A model generated the notes under the pieces. The model was not told the origin of the DNA and searched no databases. It was given only the letters and a program-made list of their open reading frames with translations. Below are positions 58,815 to 64,000 of a DNA stretch of 64,000 nt, in pieces. Origin of the DNA: Montifringilla adamsi. Lineage: Eukaryota > Chordata > Aves > Passeriformes > Passeridae. A program made the translations under genes and the position numbers. The first letter of the stretch is position 1. Each line of letters starts with the position of its first letter. The DNA is taken from the NCBI GenBank assembly GCA_017590115.1, contig JAGGNK010008670.1, positions 6,071,677 to 6,135,676 on the forward strand, written 5' to 3'.

Positions 58815-60535
58815 ATCACTGGCTGGTTCGTTAGAAGTCAGGCAGACTGTGCTGCAGTTTGGATAACAAGGTGCTAAAAGCAGCACTCTGTGCTTTAGCT
58901 GAGCTTGGGTCAGAGTGTGAGGAGACAAGAGCTCTCCAGCCAGGTCTCGAGGCTGTGCAGGTGGTGCAAGGAAGCCCTGGGACCTTTCACTGGCAACCAG
59001 AGCACTCCCTCTGCCTTCCCCATCCCGCAGGCTGGGAGGTGCTGGTTCAGGGAAGGCTGGAACGTTTGGGATCCCCTTGGAGCATTTGCATGGACCTCGC
59101 TGATTTCTGCAGGACTGAAGGGCTTTGCTGAGCAGGGAGGTTTCTTGGAAGCAGAGCCTGAGCAAGGACCCGAACAAATTGAGCTGCTCGCAAAGATGTG
59201 CTACAGTGATGGAACGAACCAAAGTCCCTTCCTAATTGGAAACAGTGAGCTGGAGTTCTCCAGAACCCCTTCCTCTAGCTATTGTCTATTTTCATCCCTG
59301 TGAAGCTAAAGCTGGTTACTGTACGGCTTAAAAACTCCCTGTGGTTTCTCACAATAGGCCAACCATCTATGCTGGTTTTCAAATGATGCAGGGAGATTTC
59401 GTAAGACAGCGTGGCCAATCAAGGAGGAGGAGAAATTAATTTCTTCTAAAGTGGATGCTACAAGGAAAATAGAAAAAATAAATTCTCATCTTTCTGGGGT
59501 TTGTCTATGGCTTTAACCAAAAAATGCTGGTGCCAGATCCATCAGGCAAAGCCGTGTGTCACAATTAAACTGTTTTAACTGAGATAAACAAGCCACAGGG
59601 TAGAGGGGCATCATGGTGAGGCAGGAGTGACTCCAAGAGGAAGCCCAGGCCTTGCTCCCAGGGAGATGTGATAGTGCCAGTGCACGGATGTTGGAGGCCA
59701 GAGGCACTCATTGTTTTGTTTACTCATTCCTGACTCCCTCAAAAGATAATTGGTTTTCTTTGGTTGCTTGGTTGTTTGTTTGTTTGACTTTTTGCATTCT
59801 TTGGATTCAATTTCTCCTGCAATATGGCCTTAATTTACATTGAGAGGATGCATGTTTATTTATGCACTTTTTCTTTTTTTAATTTTTATTCTTTTTTTTT
59901 TTTTTTTAAATTCTCATTTCTACTAGGCTGCTAGCACTGTGAAAAGACAACAGCCATGTGGAGGTGAGCAGCACCCGGTGTATCCTAAATCTCCACTGCC
60001 TGTACAGCTCCTGTGCCAACCCCAACCTTTGCACAGTCTGGATTGTCGCTGCTTTGGGGCATATCTGTGGTGATGCCTGTAGGTTCCATATAGTGTTAAC
60101 GGTGAAATCCACAAAATTCCCCTCTTCAGGGTCCCCATGGCATTGTTGGTGCAATCCCAGCCGAGTTTGGGCTCTGCGAGTCTCAGCAATGCCCTCTGGT
60201 GACATGTCCCAAGACACTGCTGGCAGCACACAGGTCCTCTGTCAGCCAGCCCACGGCTGGTGGAAAAATCACCCAGGAGGGCACTTTCCCCACTCTATAG
60301 GTCCTCAGGGAACAGTAAATAGAAACTGGGAATTTATCAGGTTCTCCAGCTTCTCGCCTCAGCCCGATAATCACTTTCTGCCGCATGAGTCCCAGCAGAA
60401 TCCTGGTGTTTTCAGCATCTGGCAAATAGCTTCAGGGAACAGCTGAGCATCCTGTGCTTCCTGCTGAGGCTGTGAGCAGTCAGGAAGGGCCCTGCAGCTC
60501 ATGGATTAGGTGCCCTGGTGAGCTGATCCAGTTAC
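58815..60535. other. Gene-free stretch with T-rich tract
   Basis: A T16 run at 59892-59907 is embedded in a T-rich region from 59750. Overlapping frames of 80-160 codons exist on both strands at 58860-59300 and 59906-60446, which argues against any one of them. I see no exon. Confidence 0.45.
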
Positions 60536-60539
60536 AGTG

Positions 60540-60720
60540 CGGCAGGACATACCGGAATGAATGATTTTGACCTTAACTGGCTCTAACATCGCCATCCAAA
60601 ATGTGTGTGATTGTGCTAATCCGCCCCAAAGGAGCATTGCGAGGCTGGTTCATTGTTGTGGGTACGGCGCTGAGAGCTCCTGGCACAAAAGACAGTGCAA
60701 GTGCAAAACATTTTCCTCTT
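60540..60720. promoter_or_regulatory. Candidate regulatory element with ERR/NR5A-type half-site
   Basis: The minus strand reads TTAAGGTCA at about 60576-60568, a match to the extended monomer site TNAAGGTCA bound by oestrogen-related and NR5A receptors. The next 100 bases keep about seven CpG in non-repetitive DNA. A 171-codon plus-strand frame (60561-61076) starts inside it; its length is within chance expectation for this window and no domain is recognisable. Confidence 0.22.
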
Positions 60721-60724
60721 ATTT

Positions 60725-61115
60725 TGTTGGCTTTGCCAAGGAGCCTCCTGTGGAAAAAAAAGAGCAGCCTGGTTACCTAAACCATATCCAAACACAGAAC
60801 CAGGGCAGTGCTGCACTTCACTCTGCTGTTGTTTCTCCTGTGGTGTTTGTGTGGGAACAGTCCGTGAGGGAAATGGCACAAGAAATCCCTGTTATGAAAG
60901 GAAGAGTGGACAGATGGGTAGGAGAAGAATTCAACTCTGTCATGACAATCTTCCTTCCTGTCTACAGTGCAGCAAACACAACACAGGCTTGGACTGAATT
61001 ACCCCAAAACATCACATGTGAGGTTGCCCAGGATTTAGCAAGTGGGATCCACAGTGCCTGCACAGATCACATCTAACAGCGGATGGCAAGACGTACAGAG
61101 CAGCAGGCACGCTGC
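60725..61115. other. Gene-free stretch
   Basis: Unique sequence covered by the unsupported 171-codon frame described above. Confidence 0.4.
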
Positions 61116-61120
61116 TCCAT

Positions 61121-61200
61121 TCCAAACCCAAGGAATCCCATCTGCACCTATCCACCTGCCAGTCCAAACCCAAGGAATCCCATCTGCACCCATCCACCTT
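61121..61200. repeat. Tandem duplication, 42-bp unit
   Basis: TCCAAACCCAAGGAATCCCA and the following 22 bases are repeated directly from 61163 with a single C/T difference before the copies diverge at the end. Near identity indicates a recent local duplication. Confidence 0.92.
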
Positions 61201-61204
61201 GCTT

Positions 61205-62140
61205 CACAGCATGCACAGCCTCAAAATGTGCCTTTAAGCCTTAGGGAAAGGATATTCCAGGCTTGCCCTTAAAAACTTGGGAAAAGTCTACTCTCCCCTC
61301 TCTGGGCTGCCTTGCACCTCTGTAGCCATGGTCATCATCTTTGTCCCCATCTTCCCCTCACCTAAATCCCAGTGGTAGGGGTGCTGCCTCATGGCTACTT
61401 TAACATGACGATATTTCTTGGACATTTGGTGGGAGCTACAGCAGAGAATTCCCTTGGCTGCATCCAGGTGAGGGGAGAGACAACAGTTTCAAAAACATCC
61501 TTTGAATGTTCACATTCCCCTTTAAAAATAAAGGAGCTAGGCAGGCAGAGAAAGCCAATCTGGGTGTATAAATAACCAGTAAATGGCAGGGTGTTCACCC
61601 TTCCCACACTGGATTACCTAAGGCGTTGCATCGCCTGCTACAAGCTCAAGATGCGGGAGCTGCCAGCAGAGCAGTGCCGTGCCTGATAACCGGAACAGCC
61701 CACAGGATTGTGAGCAGGCATTCATGCTCCAAACGTAAACAAGGCAGAGCCACCTCCTCACCGCTTCCAGTGCAACCACCCTGCATCTCAGGGGGCTGGA
61801 GCAGCCCAGTGTGTGAGATCAGCCAGGGCAGATCAAGGAACAGAAGGCATGTGGCAGAGGGGCGTTATGGAAACACAATACAGAAACAGTCCAATCAGAA
61901 TCAGAATCGGGTACACAAAAAGTGCAGGGATCCTCTCCGGTACCCAGGCAGTGCAGGAAAGGCCATGGCAGGGGGCTGTGAATGCTAGCTTGGCCTCCTG
62001 TAGCGTCACAGGATGCAGAGCTCACATTGTCCCTTGTTTGTTGGGGCTTCTGGCACACATCTGCCTTCTGAGCTCAAGACTTCCCCCAGTGCCTGCCTTC
62101 CCAGCAGGATGCTGAGCTAGGAGAGAGCCAGCAAATCACC
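61205..62140. other. Gene-free stretch
   Basis: Unique sequence with chance frames only. Confidence 0.5.
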
Positions 62141-62149
62141 ACAGTCAAT

Positions 62150-62270
62150 ACCAGTTGTAGTGGCACCTTACACCCTGAGGTCTCAAAGCACTTGGCAAAA
62201 CCCGACCAACCCCGGTGCCTTTTCTGCCCTGTGAGGCCAGTGAGCAGTAGTGAGCAGGGTTACGTCTTGT
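62150..62270 (+). mobile_element. Possible CORE-SINE/MIR-like relic
   Basis: GGTCTCAAAGCACTTGGCAAAA followed at the right distance by TGCCCTGTGAGGCCA resembles the ATCTCAAAGCGCTTTACAAA and CCTGTGAGGTAG landmarks of amniote CORE-SINEs. The match is short and decayed. Confidence 0.3.
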
Positions 62271-62409
62271 GTAGTGGGTGAGCAAGACCCAAGATGGGCA
62301 ACGACACCCGTGTGGTGACGTGGCCAAGAGAGCAAACAGCACAGCAACCAAAGCCTCAGCAGCATCTGCTTGTGATCACTGATCATTTTGAGCTGGCCTC
62401 TGCCTGCAG

Positions 62410-62465
62410 ATCGGTTGCCAGCTTTTGATGCTGTGATTCTCTAAATAGAAATCAGATGAAGTCAG
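62410..62465 (+). other. Possible non-coding exon, plus strand
   Basis: GGCCTCTGCCTGCAG is a good acceptor and AAGTCAG|GTAAGC a near-perfect donor, 56 bases apart. All three frames contain stops, so any transcript would be non-coding or the exon untranslated. Such pairs also occur by chance. Confidence 0.15.
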
Positions 62466-62739
62466 GTAAGCGTTTTTTGTACCTGTCCCCTTCCTGCTTG
62501 GGACTCATATCCAAACTTCTCATTTTAACCTTGTCTTTATGGTCTGTTGAAATCAAAACGCTCATGTGAACAGCCTGAAACACTGGGGATTTTCAGCTCA
62601 GATCTGAACTTGAAGCTGTTCTCCCAGGCTGTGCAGTGCTTGCTATTTTTAGCTCCATGTCAAAAAGTTAAAGCAGCACATGGTAAGATGTTATGACTCT
62701 TAAAATTACTGTAAGAATGTTCCAGGGAATGGTACCAAT

Positions 62740-62890
62740 TCATCAAAAGTAAGTTCGTTGCGTGAGATAACGCGGCGACCTTTGATGCTGTACTGAGTTT
62801 GTGGGTCACTGGTTATTAACGTTGCTGCAATTTGTTGAGCAATAACCCAGTGATTACGGAAAGGGAAGTAGCTATTAATATGGTAAAAGG
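62740..62890. promoter_or_regulatory. Candidate conserved element with TCF/LEF site
   Basis: This 150-base segment keeps about six CpG (GTTCGTTGCGTGAGATAACG then CGGCG) in AT-rich, repeat-free DNA and carries CCTTTGAT (62779-62786), a TCF/LEF consensus, together with several TAAT/ATTA cores and TTATTAACG. It has no coding features. With the 54.4 kb element it has the most convincing conserved-element texture in the window. Confidence 0.3.
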
Positions 62891-62894
62891 CACA

Positions 62895-64000
62895 CCTAAG
62901 CGAGGATGTTTACTCCTGTAGGCTGAGGGGGGAGGGCTAGACACCCTTCATGATGTCTCTATAGCTCTTTTTTTTGATACTAAATATAAGGACCTGTTCT
63001 CCCTTCCCCCAAGACCAGCAGAATATTGCAGCTGGAAAACAGTACCCTGGCATTTGAAGTGAAGGATGTGAAGGCAGACCACAGGCAAAATGAGGCCATG
63101 ATGCCAAGGCAGTCTGCTCTCAACACTCACAGAGCCTGCACAATGACCTCTCTTTAACACCCACATTGTGTCGGGTCTGATCCCTGCTTCTAAAGTCCTC
63201 ACGGGAGTGTCCTGTAAGAAGTCATTGGTGGTTTTGTGCCCCGGGGTGACAGTGGCCCCAGGAAGCTGAGGATGAGGGATCTCTCTCTGCCTGGCACCTT
63301 GTCTCACTCACCAGTCGTTTCCCCACTCAGGGATGTCTGTAAGCCCCACTCACGTGCTTGATTATCACCAGTGGGGCTTCTGCAAGTCAGCTCAACCTCC
63401 TGGTCTTGACACTGGGATACCCCAGGTTAGATCTGGATATCAGGGAAGAAAGCAGAGGGGTTTTTATGGCTCAACCACAACAGTGACAGGAAAGAGCGAG
63501 CCATGGCTCTTCGTAACAGAAGGGGATCTCACACATTTACTGTTGTGGGTTGCTCATAAACCCCACCAGTCTCAGACTTGTTACAAAGGTGTAGTGTTAC
63601 CAAACACTCCCTTATCAGCAGGGTGGGCTGATTTATAGTGCCACATACAGTTACAGCTTAATAGTAACAATAAGGATAGTTCTCGGGCATTCTAACACAC
63701 TGCACCCACATCACCTTCTTGCCTTTGCTAAATTTGCTTCTGACTTACAGTTGCATAAACAAGGTGAAAATCAATCACCTCAGTTTCAAAGACAGAAAGA
63801 ACAAGAGGGCAGTTTCCAAAAATGGCCTGGGTTTCTCTCTGCCTGCATTCAGAAGCATCTATTTTGGAGCTCCCATAGTTAAGGGAGCTGCGAATGCAAC
63901 TGTCCTCTCAGCTTAGTTGATAAATACTGAACTCCTGACATTCCACCTGAGTGTGGAATGTGAAGTTCCACTGGTGTAAAGCTCCTCAATTTATTTTGTG
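62895..64000. other. Gene-free stretch to right edge
   Basis: Unique mixed sequence. At 63470-63720 there is TATA-like and CACCC-rich sequence that looked LTR-like at first, but no TG...CA ends or primer-binding site could be found. No exon is supported. Confidence 0.45.

Noticed and set aside
59906..60446. Frames of 162 (plus), 107 and 102 (minus) codons
   Set aside because: Mutually overlapping on both strands and within chance length for 64 kb.
63470..63720. LTR-like appearance near the right edge
   Set aside because: No TG...CA termini, polyadenylation/TATA pairing, primer-binding site or duplicated copy was found.
1..64000. tRNA, rRNA, known microRNA seeds, CRISPR arrays, toxin or phage systems
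   Set aside because: None of the conserved blocks or repeat-spacer patterns were seen on either strand; the window is vertebrate non-coding DNA.

Overview
The window reads as nuclear DNA of a bird, probably a songbird. The evidence is several decayed 3' ends of CR1 LINEs of avian type, traces of CORE-SINE/MIR relics, two CpG islands in otherwise CpG-poor sequence, and many short microsatellites. No operons, ribosome-binding sites, phage or plasmid genes, CRISPR arrays, rRNA or tRNA genes are visible. The many short open frames are of lengths expected by chance, and I do not accept any as a confident protein-coding gene.

Layout. 1-26.56 kb is AT-rich, almost repeat-free and has no convincing exon. 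Its plus strand carries far more long A runs than T runs, as expected of an intron transcribed on the minus strand. 26.56-27.64 kb is a strong CpG island. On its minus strand it holds a TATA box, an initiator-like start and a consensus splice donor (exon end 27041), so I read it as a leftward promoter with a short non-coding first exon whose first intron fills the left part of the window. A perfect MEF2-type site lies about 175 bases into that intron. The promoter sits beside an alternating purine-pyrimidine tract, a homopurine tract and a G-rich hairpin-forming repeat.

27.65-57.5 kb is mostly non-coding. It holds CR1 fragments (39.2, 41.05-41.28, 55.4 kb), old SINE relics (29.95, 35.6 kb), a 210-base A-rich tract (34.15 kb) and a retroposon-like poly(A) end (47.2 kb). 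A series of small minus-strand exon candidates lies at 40.5, 37.7, 32.85 and 28.4 kb. The last three are phase-compatible and could form the end of an unrecognised minus-strand gene, but this is weakly supported. At 53.7-54.75 kb an E-box/MEF2 pair and a CpG-retaining unique segment look like a regulatory module.

57.64-58.09 kb is a second CpG island with a GC box and a YY1-type motif, interrupted by a 4-N assembly gap, and followed by a GC-rich minisatellite. The last 6 kb is unique sequence with two further candidate regulatory elements (60.55 and 62.75 kb).

One model is that both CpG islands are promoters of minus-strand transcripts, either two genes or alternative promoters of one gene. 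I could not name the gene. Conserved-element calls rest on CpG retention and motif content only, because no alignment could be run.
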